64,000 nucleotides of DNA from Combretum micranthum (GCA_024138025.1 JAMXBD010001365.1:186001-250000), one strand, 5' to 3'. Shown: positions 21,908 through 34,379, counted from the stretch's first letter. Notes: a model not told the origin generated them from the letters alone. Numbers and translations are program-made.

Positions 21908-24669
21908 TGTAATAACCCAAATTTCTACAACTCGAATATAATAATCATTAAGTAAATAATGTAAACCTTTAAAAAAATGTTTCAAGAAAAGTCATAAGAA
22001 TCACTCCTAATTTTTCCCGTTCATTTAAGAATATTAAAATATGAACAATTCAATTATCTTTTAAAAATTTGAATTGTTATAACAAAACTTCAAGATATAA
22101 TTTTTCCCTAACTTCTTGAAAACACCCCACAATAATAAGAAGAGTAAAATTTGATGCATATATACATATACTTGACTAAATGAAAAATTAGATATTTTAA
22201 TTTCAATTTCAACTAATTGATGGTATTAGTAAAAGTTATAAAATATAATATTCTTGATTAAAGAAATGATTCCAAATCTAATAAATCAAATATCAACATG
22301 TTTCATAAAATGAAAATAACATGAAACACTAAACTAATACAAGAAAAGAATAAAACAATGTAATCATATAATATAAGCAACAAACAAACCTAAAATATGG
22401 AAACAATTGCAAAATAATATTGAGTTTTAAAATGCTTTAAATAATGAAAAACAATGAGGAATATCAAATAGATATGATAATAAATACAAATATACAATAT
22501 ATAAACTTAATAAATAATAAATTACCAAATAATTTAGAGTTCCGATAATGAAACATACTACCAAAATTTAATCTAAAATAATCAGAATAGCACAATGAAA
22601 GCATAAATGAAAGGATAAATCTTAAAATGATCAAAAGGTTGTGAATTATAAAATTTAGTGGCAATATAAAATGTTAACTATTAATAGATGACCGAAACAT
22701 TTGTTTATCTAAATAGATTTAGCTTAATTGACTAGTATTATATGTGATTAATTTTGAACCTTGATTATAGTGTACTTTAGAAATTAAATAAATTAAGCTA
22801 TAGGATATAATTAGATAGATGAACATAATCAAATTAATAATTAGATTTAGATAAATTTGATATTTGAAATTTTCCCTTCCCTTTAACTATTTGCTACAAT
22901 TGCTCATCTCACCAATCAGATTTCCTAAATTTTCTAACTAACAAATTTGAATTTTATTTCCTTCAATTTGTCTATTTACATTAATCATTTTCCAATAAAT
23001 CAAAATTCATTATCATTTCAATTAATTTTATTTAGAACCCTTTTTCTTTCAATCATCTAATAAACTAAATTTCAAAAATTAAATTATCTAAATATTATAA
23101 AAGTCCTAATTATCCATTTTTCATCTAAATTTTGTTTTCTTAATTCTCATAAAATTTGAGTCCAATTTATTATTCATAAATATCAGTTCTTAAGCCCAAA
23201 CTCTAACTAAATATCAAAATTATATAAATTAAACTTCTAAGCTAGATTTCCATTTCAAGCTAATGATTTTTATGTTATAAATTCTGAAATCATTTTATAA
23301 TTATTTTTTATACTCAAGAAAATCATCTGAAAGGTTTAAACCATAATCATTTACTAATAAATATTTTCAATCTTTATCCTTTAAATTGCTTTTTCCTTTT
23401 TGACTTTTAGATGGCTGCCATTTTCTTTCTTCCTCTTTCCCTTCTTTCCTTTTACGTTTTCCCCTTCTTCTTCTCTTCATCTCTTCTTTTTCTCTCAAAT
23501 CAACCACAAAATCTCAAGTTTAAAAAAGATTAAGAGATAAATTGATTATAAAAACAAGATGGAAGATGTATATCAAGCATGAAGGAGTTATATCAACAAA
23601 AAGTAGTAGTAATGAAGTTTTGGATGATTTGGTTTTTCCTAAAACAAGTTCTTATTTTTCTTTGTTTGATAATTGATTATGCAAGTGAATGATGTATTAG
23701 AGTTAGAAATAAGTTGGGTTTGTGATAAAATTTGTAAACAATTGAGTTATTGAACTTTTGTTGGTCAATTGGAATTGATGTTATGTATAGTAGATGATGG
23801 GGTTTAGGTTTTGGTTTGATGCCCATGTGAAGTTGTTGGAAGGTATATGGAGTATGTATGTGAATAATGAAGTGTATTTGATGAAGTTGAGATTATAATA
23901 AGTAATGGGACAAAGTAATAGGTTTGGAAAATATGCAAAATATGGAAACAAGGTGGTTAGTTATAGTTTAGGAAAGAAAACAGGTCTGCACAACCCATTC
24001 TGCACAGCCATACATGAAATTGGGCTGAAATTTTCATTTAACCAAAAATGGAATTTATAACATGCACAACCTAGTCAGCACGGGTTGAGATTAGAATGCT
24101 TATTTTTGCATTTTTCTCTTCTTTTTGCCCTCTGTTTATGCCCCACCTGTCTTACCTCCCTGTCCTAAAGGCGGGGCAGTAGTGACGATGTTTTCTACAA
24201 TGACCATAACTTTCTCATCCAAATTCAGATTGAGATGATTGCAGATGCTATAAAAAGTTTAAAAGAGATCTATAAATTTTATGTTTTAAGTTTTTGGAAA
24301 TTCTAAAAGTATAAAGACTTAAATTTTATTTGGTTCAAGCTACAACATAAAATTGATAAAAAAAAAATAATACAAAACAAGTCTAAACATATTCAAATCT
24401 ATTAAGCGCCTGTTTCACTACGTTAAATGTATATAGTTTGATAGACATGAGTTATCTATGATTTTTAATGACTATTTAAGTAAAATTTAGGCCTTGAGTT
24501 ATGTTTTCATTAAGAATTGATACAAAAATCAACAATATTTTCAATTCAGGTGACTTTGAGTGATAACAACACATTTTGGAGCAATTTAGAGCAAAGAGGA
24601 CTTAATTATCTCCAAAGTAACAGTATTGGAAGACAAATAACGGGAGAGATAGGGGAAAATAATGCCCAC

Positions 24670-25000
24670 AGCAAGAATCACAGGGCTTTGGTTGCCCGTG
24701 ATCTAGGATGAGGAGGAAAAAATTCGATCACAGAACTAATTGCACTCCTCTCGTCGCTCGTGATTTGGAGAAAAATGAAGAATAGCAAGAATCACTTCCT
24801 TTTCGTCGCCCGTGATTGAAGTGGATACAAGAAGAAATTTGGCCATAGCAAGAATTACCCCCTTTGGTCGCCAATGATGTGATGCCTGGGGGTGAAGTTC
24901 ATTTTTTTTTCTATTGGGTATCGCCATGACTTAGAGAAGAAAGAGAGAAATTTAGAGTACAAAAGGAATCACTGGCTTTTGGTTTCCCGTGATCTAAAGC
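24670..25000 (+). repeat. Degenerate minisatellite with AAGAATCAC...GTGAT units
   Basis: Units start near 24672, 24737, 24785, 24847 and 24963. Each runs from AAGAATCAC (or a variant) through a C/T-rich stretch to GTCGCCCGTGAT. The ATCAC and GTGAT ends are inverted to each other, so each unit could form a small hairpin. The repeat lies in the composite LTR-like block. Confidence 0.6.
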
Positions 25001-25414
25001 TTAAAGAGGCGTGACAACTCAAAAGGCACGAATATGATTTTTATGTTTCTTTTCACTAAACAGTATGTCTTCTACTTAAGGTCGTATATTTTCATCATAT
25101 GCCTTTTTAAGAAATTGGGTGATTATAAAATGCACACACCCAGTCCAACATGAAGGATAGAGACATTATCACGCCCTCTCATCTCTTTCATTGTAATTGT
25201 AGGACCCTGACATCTTGTAGAACCTCTTCCTCCTACAAGGAGGGAGAAGGTTAGTTCATAGTGATTGTATATTGTAGACACCCAATTTTTGCCCAATTAA
25301 TTAAGGCTTAAATTTATAAAGTTAATTAAACAAAATCTTTATTGTTGTTTAATTAAACTCATTTTTCCGAAAGCCTTATTTAAGTATTAATGAAGTTGGC
25401 TAAGTGATCAAGGC

Positions 25415-25496
25415 AAGGCCAAATGGCCTGTTGGTTAAATACATTGACCCAAACCACACTCAAGCTCAAGGACACAGGTTCAAACCCTAGCAAAGG
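25415..25496 (+). other. tRNA-like segment inside the solo LTR
   Basis: GGCCTGTTGGTTAAA (25426-25440) resembles a Pol III A box, and GGTTCAAACC (25479-25488) resembles a B box (GGTTCGANTCC). They are spaced about 50 bp apart. No cloverleaf with a proper anticodon arm could be drawn by eye, so it is not called a tRNA gene. Confidence 0.35.
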
Positions 25497-25944
25497 TAAA
25501 TTTTTGCCTTTTTATCATCTAATTTTTTGCCTTTTCAAAGTGACTTTTTGCATTACCTTGCATCAGTTTTTAACTGACAAAACATCATTAATTGTTGAAA
25601 TTGATGATGTCATTGCAAAGTAGTTATGGAATGTGAAAGATTAGTGCACAATTCATGTGTAAAAACACCCAAAAGTCACAAAATTTGTGCTAAAAAAAAA
25701 TTGAAAAAAATGCAATTATAAAACATTCAATTGCACATGAATGAGGAGTTACAAGAATTGGAAAAATTGGACAATTAATCTACCCACATTGAATGATTTG
25801 ATGAAGAATATGAAAGATTAATCATCAATTCATCAGTTTGAAACAAATTAATCACGAATTTTCGAATTAAATTCGTGAAAAATTAAGAGGCAAAAATCGA
25901 TTCGTTTTCGAAACTGTACGAAACGTAAAATTGAGCTTGCAACT

Positions 25945-25954
25945 TATAAATAGG
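25945..25954 (+). promoter_or_regulatory. TATA box of the solo LTR
   Basis: CTTATAAATAGGGGG is a strong TATA context about 675 bp into the LTR, where a U3/R boundary is expected. The minus-strand Tat 5' LTR has the related CTTATAAACAGGAGC near 36230. Confidence 0.65.
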
Positions 25955-26454
25955 GGGTCCTAGGATCAAAAGGCACAAGTCAATTTCGAAGAAACACACA
26001 CATAACAATATCAATTCGAGATTTTCGAATTTAGAGTTTAGGATTCGAATTTTTCAAATCCGAAGTGATTTGATCAAATTTGGATCAAATTGAGTGTTTT
26101 ATTAGTGTTATAAACAAGTTTTGATTGTTTTAGTGTGCTTGGATTTGATCAAATTGCTCAAAATCATCTCTGCAAATTTTTTTTTTTTTTTTTGAACAAC
26201 CGCCGGCGACCACCACCGGAGCCGCCCCTTTCTGCCGTTCTGGGTGCACGCCACCACCTTCAGGAGATCCGCCGCCGCACCAGGAGTCGGGCCGACAAGC
26301 TTCCAGCCGCCATCAACCACCATAGCCGCCGGAATCAGCCCCGAAACGCCGCGACTTCATCTTCTTCACCAGTCGGAGCTCCGAGATCCGACCCGAAGAT
26401 CCGAATCCAACCCGGTCGGTCATCGGTCAACGGTCATCGGTCAACGGTCAACTC

Positions 26455-26800
26455 AGATCAGACGGCCCAGATTCAATCAAGCAGATCAGACGATCATATT
26501 TGATCAAGCGGATCAGCGGCCCAGATTCAATCAAGCAGATCAGACGGTCTAGATTTGATCAAGTGGATCAGCGGCCCAGATTCAATCATCCAGATCAGAC
26601 GGTCCATATTTGATCAAGCAGATCAGCGCTCAGATTCAATCAAGCAGATCGGATGGTCCAGATTTGATCAAGCAGATCAGCGGCCCAGATTTCATCAAGC
26701 AGATCAGACGGTCCAGATTTGATCAAGCAGATCAAACGACCCAGATTTCATCAAAACAGATCAGACGGCCCAGATTTAATCATCTCGATCACGCCCGAGA
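26455..26800 (+). repeat. 30-bp GATCA repeat array, dimeric, in the solo LTR
   Basis: About eleven copies of a 29-30 bp unit of the form GATCAGACGGTCCAGATTTG or GATCAGCGGCCCAGATTCAA. They alternate A-B so that a 60-bp period is clearer than the 30-bp one. Because 30 is a multiple of three, all three plus frames stay open over parts of the array and yield repetitive peptide-like frames (26244-26924). These are judged repeat artefacts, not genes. The GC-rich block at 26195-26400 precedes the array. Confidence 0.85.
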
Positions 26801-28979
26801 TTTGGTCAATTCCATCAGACATCAGGATCAGTCAACGCGATCGACGCTCCAAATCTCGTCCGCTTCATCCAACGGTCCAGGTCAATCCGTATTATTTTAT
26901 TATATAATTAATTTCAGAAAATAGTAAAAAATAGTAAAAAATTCATTAAAAACAGAAAAATTCAGAAAAATCCAGAAAATCAAAATAATTATTTTTCATA
27001 TAAATTTATTTTTTGATATTTTTTAAAAATATTTTTAATATGTATTTATACATAAATATTGCCTTAGAAATGCATATTTAATGCACAAAAAATAATTTTA
27101 ATATATTGTAAAGTATTCTGAATATGTATGAATTTATGTGATGATAAAAAAAAATAAAAATAAAAATAAAAAAATAATAATAATAAAAAAAATAAATAAA
27201 AAAGATAAAATTGGATTTTCAAACAAAAAAATGATTTTTGGACTTAGAAAAATATTTTTCATAAAAAAAAAATCAATTGATTAGATCATAGGATCATCAA
27301 AAAATGATTTTCATAAAAATATAAAATTTAATGAACTTAAATTGATAATAGTTCAAAAATTAAAATTGATCAACAAATTAAAGTTCTTTTTAAAAGAACT
27401 ACGTTTTGTCTTATCTCGATTAGCGAGTACGTAGGCACCTGCGGGGCGACATTAAAAAATAAAGAAAATGTTTTTTTTTAATATTGTGAATAATTATTTT
27501 GTAATATAAGTTTTTTTTTAAAAAGAAATATATTTATTAATATTGATATTCAAAAATAATAATAAAAATGAATAAAAGCACATAAAAATAAAAAAATGAA
27601 TAATGTGATTTGTGAATATTGTTTCATAATGTATCATTTGAATTTTTGAGTATGAAAAGGATAGATTATAAATTTAAAATTCCGAAAGTGGTAACCAATT
27701 TGGTTTTAATAGGTTAGCCCCCGAATCCATGATATCTGGTTTTAAAAGTTTGGTTTTTAAATCGAATTTTCGCAGACTAGTAGCTAAGTTAGGATCAACC
27801 GACCCATTGATCCTAGCTTTTTATTTTTTCCCAATTTATATCGGGTGGCGACTCTAAATCATTTTCAAAAATTTAAAATTTCTTTTAACCCCTAGTCGAG
27901 GATTCATGTTAAATGGGTTCGGGTTTAATGTGAATCGGGTTAGGAAAAATGAACCAGATAGATAGTGGAAAAATCCAGGCTCGACATATATGTTCATAGT
28001 ATGTGTTGGTGATCTTATATTCGTTTGAAAGTTATAATTTTTCCTGAAGAACTTGAGAAAGTCAAAGGATTTATGTCGTCCATGTGTTGTGTACAAGACT
28101 CTAAATCTTCATACAAATTCAGTAAAAGGAGTTTTGTCTTTTCTTTACTCTCTCTTCTCTTTTATTGCTTTTATTCTTTCTGTTATTGTTTTATTATTAT
28201 GTATGAGTAAAGAATAGGATTTATTCATGGGATTAACGTGAATTTGATCATTAAAGTTCAATTCATCTAATAATTATCTAGTTATAGTAAATAGAATTAA
28301 TAATCTTAAGAAATAGTGAAGGTGCAACACCTTCTTGACCAGATTTCAATGGAAGACATCGAGAGATGATTCCATGAATAGATCTTGTTTACTACGCGAG
28401 TCGCTCATAGTGATAGAGATATCACAGTGAGACTTTTGCATTTGTTTGGAGAATTCAGAAATAATTTAATCTTAATACAACATTCAAGTGGTTATTAATC
28501 AGGAAGAGATTTCAATGGACACACTTTTTGTTAGATGTGAATGCTTCTGAGAAGAATATTCACTTGCTTAATGGATTTTTGTATATAATAATCATTAGAG
28601 AAACATATGTGTGAATTCATGTTAAGGAAAGGAATGAATCTGATTGTATTTGTTGTGTTTTGTCTTTGTGTGTTATGTCATTCATATAATTTAGTATAAT
28701 TCTTAATTTTAAATTAATTTACTTTCATCCAATCTATTCTCTTAATCGATCTGCTACATAATAGAAAGATTAGAGTAGCACTAGTGCTTGAAAATGTTCC
28801 CTATTTGGACAACCCTATACTTTACGCTATGCTACTAAAACAATAGGTGCACTTGCTTATTAAAACCGAATTTAGGAGTAGAATATTAGGTTTATAAATT
28901 ATAAAAACTCGACACAATCATAGTTGAATATAACATTTTATAATTCATTAATGACTAATATACTAAGGAATTTATAATA

Positions 28980-29520
28980 TAAGTTTAGAACACTTAGATA
29001 TAAAATGAGCTTAGTTAATCAACCTAAGTTCAATATAGGCTAATGAATCTTTTTGAGCAAAAATGAACTGGACTAATTAGAATCCTATAAAATATATGGT
29101 AATAACTTAAAGAGATAATTGAATATGGCTTAGTAATTAGATTAAATAATTAATTCTATACAATTTGACTAAGTTAATTTAAGTTTATACTAAATATAAA
29201 TTGAAATATAATAGGCTTAACACCTAACTAAATTTAATATGGATGTTAAGTATAAAATGAACTTGTGTAAAGAACTTAAGTTCAACTTGGTTTAATGAAC
29301 TTTAATGAGATAAAGTGAATTAAATCGATTATGTATATTCAAGTCGGCTAAGATTAAGTTAACATAGACTTAAGTTAACATGATATAAAATGACTTAGTT
29401 AACAAATTTAAGCTCAACTTGATCTAATGAACTTCACTAAGCTAAAATGAATTAGATTGGTTAAATTTAATCAATCTAGCTAAGTTAATTTAATAGACTT
29501 AATAACTTATAAATAGCTTA
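28980..29520 (+). repeat. About 125-130 bp degenerate tandem repeats
   Basis: The segment TATAAAATGA followed by a TTAAGTTCAACTTG-like stretch, TAATGAA and AATGAATTAGATTGG-like sequence recurs at about 28999, 29251 and 29382, with a weaker copy near 29130. The spacing fits four units of 125-130 bp. It lies about 1.4 kb before the LTR R/U5-like part of the composite block. Confidence 0.55.
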
Positions 29521-30228
29521 GAGATAATTATAATTAGTTACCTTTAAATAATAAAAGGAATATGTTGTTTCAAATGTATATTTGCTAAAAATGGGTTTAA
29601 ATACTAAAGTTTGATAGAGTAGATACTAAGAAAAGTAATGAATGCTAATTATTTCTTTTCATAGGATGAACATAACAATCTTTAGAATTTCTCTAAAGGT
29701 TTCTATGGCTTAGCTTAGATGTCAGATGGGTAGCATTGACCCTATCACTTTATTTGTGCTTGTAATGTAGATGTACCTAAATTAAGATAAACATAATTGA
29801 ATATGCGTGGGGATTGGGTATTTGTATATTGTTTGATGATTGTATTGTTTGATAAACCATTAAAATAAAAGTGATCACACATTGCTTGAAATGATTGCAT
29901 TGTTATTGTTAATGAATGTTTGATGCATTGATTGGCTATCCTAATAAATAAACTTAATATTATTTGACTATTTAAGCAATCTATCATTCATTGCACGATA
30001 ACATTCTTACATTAGCATGGTGTTCACGTTACGTGCTAACATCTTGATTCTATGGTAGTTCTAAGCTATATCAATGGATCTTTTTCTCCAATTGGATGCC
30101 ATAGGGTTATCAGATCCCCTAGAGCTAAAAAGGCACCAAAGGATGTCGCCTGTGTGGGTATTGGCCGTGGAATGTTAGTACTTAGAGAGTTTATGAAGTT
30201 TTAAGGTAAAGGGATGGTTATGTAGGCA

Positions 30229-30245
30229 ATGTGTGTGTGTGTGTG

Positions 30246-30277
<32 letters not shown>
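30229..30277 (+). repeat. (TG)n(TA)n microsatellite
   Basis: A TG dinucleotide run with one TATG interruption changes into an AT run. Confidence 0.95.
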
Positions 30278-31064
30278 AGAAACAAAATGAATTTCAAAAG
30301 AAATCATCCCTTCTTAGTTCTTTTTAAGGAGAAGTTTGAGGTTATGTCAGTAATAAATAGATGTATTTGGCAATGAGTTGAGAAAGCATCCCCCATCCTT
30401 AATTCTCAGTTCTTGTGAGCATAGATGACTTGAGTTGGTCCTTCAACCCCAAGAGACGGCATAAATCTCTATTGGTTTGGATTTCGATCAACGAAACTGT
30501 ACATGTCATATGGTTGAGTGTTGCATTGCATATATTTGTTAAGTATACTTGTTTGACAATTATTTGAAATGTAATTTAGTCTTGGTATTCACAAAGTTGT
30601 GGATTAGCTCACACTCCTATAGTTTTATTTTGTGCAGGAATAACTAAAGCTTTGGGAATGGGCTAAGACTATGTCGAGAAGATCCCTTGAAGATAGAAGA
30701 CAAGTTTGAATAAGAATTAGATAAATAATGTAGTCAGTTGAGAGTTTGTTTCATGTAAAACAAGTTTAGATTATGGATTAGATTAGTTATGTAATGATTT
30801 AAAGTTTATAAAATGTAGATGACCTATTCTATTTTACTATTTGGTGGGGAAAACTGATTCTCTATAGTTCTAGTGAACTATGGGAATTTGAATTTTCTTT
30901 ATTTATCATAGATGTAATTATACATTAAAAATTGTAAAGCACTTTTTCAGGCAGAGTCTTGCAAACTCTAACTTACAAGAGAATTCTCATAATACGAGTG
31001 CACACGTGATATAATAACTACGGGTTTATCCTCATAGGCCCCTTTTTAGGGTCGTGACAATAAA

Positions 31065-32500
31065 TAACTCATCCAAGTCAATTATTGGTTTAGGCTCTTC
31101 CACTGTAATCATATTGATGGTAGGCTCTAGATTTGGAATTGGATTTGAGTTGACATTAGGAGCTAAAATTTCCATAAAGTTTAGTTGGACTAACTTTGCA
31201 TCAATGAGATCTTGAATTTTGTTCCTAAGCCTATAACACTAGTCAGTAGAAATGACGAATTTGCCCTAGATAGTAGTCACATTTCACATCTGGGTTGTAA
31301 TTTTTTTGGCTTGTAACCTTCTCTTGGAGTCTCAAAATTAATTAAATTATCAGCTCTTAGCTGTGCAAGTATCTGACTCAAAGGCACTAAGATTATAGTG
31401 AACTGCCTTTTATTGAATCTATTAGCTGGTTGATGTTGTTGTTGCTACCAAGGTTTTATAGATGCTTGGTTGTTGTTAGAAGTTAGTCAGATGGTGACCC
31501 TTTAGGCGGGTTTAGATACCTAAATGAATTGGCCACACTGATAATAGCCTCTTTCCCTTTATTGTTGAATCTTAGATTTGGTTGTTTCTTGTCTATTTGC
31601 ATTTTGCCTATATTGATGGCACTCTCTATCTTCTATCCTGCCATCACAATGTCATAAAAATTTGCGGAAGTGTACTCGATCAGATGGGAGAAAAAGATCT
31701 TCTCAAGAGTATTAATAAATGTAAAGACCAAATCCTTTTTTGGGATGGGTGTGGCAACCATAGCTTTAATGCCCTCCAGCGCTGGGCATATTCCTTAAAT
31801 GTGTCATCTTTCTTCTTTTGTAGGCTATTAAGGTCTTACATGGATGGGGCGACTTCAATATTAAATTTGTATTGGTTGTAAAATGCCCTGGCCAGTTTGT
31901 CCCAAGTATTAATCTCATGGAGGTCTAATTAGGCATACCATGTTAAGGCTGGTCCAACAAAGCTATCCTGAAAGGTCTTGACCATCAGCTGTTCATATTA
32001 GGTGCACTAGCTCATCTTCTTCACATAAAGCCTAGTGTATAGTTTAGGGCAGCCCATACCATCATACTTTTCAAAGTCTGGTTCTTTAAACTACTCAGAG
32101 AAAGCATTGGCTTAAGCCATAGATGGGCTTGTGATCCTGCCTTATTCAAACCCATTAGCCTTTTCAAATGCCTTTAGTTTTCAGTGAATTGAAGGACAAG
32201 CCTTTTATCCATCTCTTTATTTTAAGTCTCCGATTCCTTCTCCATCTCACTAGGATTCGGCTCAAAAATCATTTAGGGTACATGGTGTGCTTCCTCCTCT
32301 TCAATAGGCTAACTATCAGCCTCCTTTCGAGTTCTATAGTATCCCTTAGCTAATGGTTGGAGGTTGTCAGCAACCCAATGCTTTAGGTAAAGATCTACAT
32401 TTGTTTAGCCATCTTGTGCATAGTTTGCTCGAGAGATAAGATTCTCTAGTGCACTATTGAGTCAAGGCTTAAAGTTATTGTCACTGTTAGCCATTTTAGA
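31065..32500 (-). pseudogene. Tat-lineage gag core and zinc-knuckle-like region (Tat segment 5a)
   Basis: Reading leftward, the gag core begins with PDFEKYDG (about 32085) and continues through FQDSFVGPALTWY (about 31970-31930), LARAFYNQYKFN (about 31890-31850), a KEYAQRWRAL block (about 31800-31770) and NFYDIVMAG-like sequence (about 31660-31640). A VKCDYYLG-like stretch (about 31290) corresponds to the degenerate CX2CX.H region near the end of Tat gag. Gag assembles the particle and packages element RNA. Many stops and several frameshifts are present. It is interrupted at its 3' side by the block ending at 31059. Confidence 0.85.
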
Positions 32501-34379
32501 TTTCGCGTGAGTGACGATTGGACTTTTAATTTGGTCTTATTGTTTTGGTGCTATCTTTTGAGCATGGATCAAACAAAACCAACAGTTCAGTAGTTTTTTT
32601 TTTTTCTTTTTCTTTTTTTATTTCCCTTTTTTCTTTTTCTTTTCCTCCTCTTTTATTTTCTTTTTCTTTTTTTTTCTAAGAGCACAATGGTTAGAAATAT
32701 ATTCAAAAGAGAAAATATATATATAGTAAATAAAATGTAAGCACACGAATGCAAATTTGGGTAATGATAAAGAATTGTAGCAAAAAATTCATTCTTTTAT
32801 TAAAGTTGAACTCATTCTAAAAGTCTTATTGCATCGGCTAGATTACAAAGAAAAACCAAAGAAAACAAAAAAATTCTATGTTAATTTTCTAATCTTGTTT
32901 GGGCAGACGAATTGACCCTTCAACTGCTCGATTGTCTCCTTTGCCTTTCTTAACTGTACTTCCAAAACTTGGGTCTTTCACATAGCACATTCTACCTTTT
33001 CTTACATATCCTTTTCCTTCCTCTCCATACTTTGGAACTGGATTCTCATACAAGCTTGTGTTAGCTCTATGTAAGCCTTCATGTGTGGACTTGGATTAGT
33101 TGGTACCAAGCCCACCACTTATGGTGCTTCAAACTATAACTTCCCTTGCTTCCTCATTTGGTTGATGATGTATTTTTTGGTAGCCCAATACTTTCTGATT
33201 TTTAGATTGGAACTCTACTTCATAAATCCTCTTGATCTCCATATTCCTCCATTTGGCTTATATTGCTTTCAACTTCTCTTCTTTTGTTCCTAAGACCCTA
33301 TCCAGATCATGGTAATCTAAAGTAACTTCTTCTAATGAGGGTTTGCTAGTTTATCTTACAGTAGGTCTGATTGCCTTATCGCATAAGCCGAGTAGTATCT
33401 AGTATAACCAATGATACCAATCAAGGGGCTGCCACATAGTCTACACATCTTAATCTAGTAACATGGCATTGGAACCATTTAGTTACCTAGAGAATCTCAC
33501 TAGCAAATCTTGTAGGATAAGGACCCACTATTGTGTGGTTTCAAAATCTTGGATATGAACCCGTTGGAAAAACATTCTATGAGATCATAATTATTGGTGT
33601 TAGGAGCTTGATTTAGGTAAACTCCAAAATTGGAGAAGTGGCTAGCGAACCATACTGTTAAGAGGGCTATGCTAGCCTTGAATCTTTCGTAGCCCCGAAT
33701 CTTCGAATGGTTTAAAGATCGGTTTTGTTCTGCAAGTAGGGCCAAAACATAGGACTTACCCTCCAAAAACTATTCCACTAACTCTATAACTCGGAAGTGA
33801 ATGCAGAAGGTACCATTTGGAAACAAGATAGTGCTAAATGCTGCTACTAGATAGGCATTGATGCGATTATGTTCCCATGCTTCTATGACTCCACAAAAGA
33901 TAGTCTTATTCTCCTTGCAGTTTACTAGAGTCCTAAACTAGTTCATCAATTTTGATAGCTTGATTTAAGTGGTGTTGCATTCAGAAAGTGCCTTGGATAC
34001 CGTAGTTCTCTTGACACCCAAGCAGTTACTAAACAAGTTAACACCTTTGTTAAGCTTAAGGAAATATACCCTTCATATTTTGGGGGAGCCAAAAGGAGTT
34101 TTGTGTACTCCTCAATCGTAAGGCTAAGGGTATCTTCCCCTAAATTAAAAGCTACTTCTTAAGGTTGCCATAGATATATAGGACTCCAAACAAATGGATA
34201 TTGACCATGACCTTAAGTAATGAGAGAATTGGGTCTAGTATGGTTTTGGTAAATTCTTGTTGGTGTGGTCCAAAGGTCTTCAACCATTGCTTAAGTATAG
34301 GTTCAGGATTGGGTGCTTCATAGACGTGGACTTCGTGGATGAGTCTGGACCAAATGTCGGATGAGTTGCTACTAGACAT
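32501..34379 (-). pseudogene. N-terminal DUF7745/plant-mobile-domain-like region of Tat gag (Tat segment 5b)
   Basis: The frame opening at 34379 (MSSSNSSDIW...) with LLKVMVNIHLFGVLY, and the later segment at 33766-33500 with a YVLALLAEQNRSL block and an ALLTVWFASHF block, resemble the DUF7745-like domain found at the N-terminus of some Tat-type polyproteins and related to the plant mobile domain. The function of this domain is unknown. It is upstream of the gag core in the same orientation and lies just behind the LTR and leader, so it belongs to the element. Several stops split it. The stretch 32501-33000 is a weakly coding linker. The domain call is from recall of the family, not a search. 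Confidence 0.6.
32594..32681 (+). repeat. Polypyrimidine (T/C) tract
   Basis: Almost uninterrupted T and C over about 85 bases; on the minus strand of the Tat element this is a purine tract inside the gag region. Confidence 0.85.

Larger units (their letters stand above)
25273..27986 (+). mobile_element. Tat/Ogre-type solo LTR with perfect TATAT target duplication
   Basis: A 2714-bp sequence begins TGTAGACACCCAATTT, a start typical of Tat/Ogre LTRs, and ends GGCTCGACA. It is flanked by identical TATAT copies at 25268-25272 and 27987-27991. A TATA box lies at about 25945-25954. A GTACGTAGGCACC segment (27428-27440) and a GGTGGCGACTC segment (27845-27855) match the usual 3' half. The same landmarks occur in the 5' LTR of the Tat element at 34862-37063, in reverse orientation. 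No coding region remains, so this is a solo LTR nested in the composite block. Confidence 0.9.
21908..31059 (+). mobile_element. LTR-like composite block inserted in the Tat gag region
   Basis: The block starts TGTAATAACCC (21908) and ends GGGTCGTGACA (31059). Flanks ATAAG (21903-21907) and ATAAA (31060-31064) differ by one transition, and removing the block restores an open Tat frame. It contains no recognisable retrotransposon protein. Excluding the nested solo LTR it is about 6.4 kb, so it may be an unusually long solo LTR, a non-autonomous LARD-type element, or several decayed pieces. The right part (30380-30660) resembles 48930-49140, supporting an LTR R/U5 origin. Confidence 0.6.

Noticed and set aside
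24517..24927. Two short frames in the LTR-like block
   Set aside because: They overlap the ATCAC/GTGAT minisatellite and have no recognisable domain.
25415..25496. tRNA gene
   Set aside because: A- and B-box-like words are present, but no acceptor stem or anticodon arm could be drawn; kept only as a tRNA-like segment.
26135..26924. Four overlapping plus-strand frames of 60-120 codons
   Set aside because: They arise from the 30-bp repeat array and GC-rich LTR leader; the repeat length is a multiple of three, so frames stay open without selection.
31582..31881. 99-codon plus-strand frame
   Set aside because: The opposite strand carries the Tat gag core with clear family blocks; this is its shadow.
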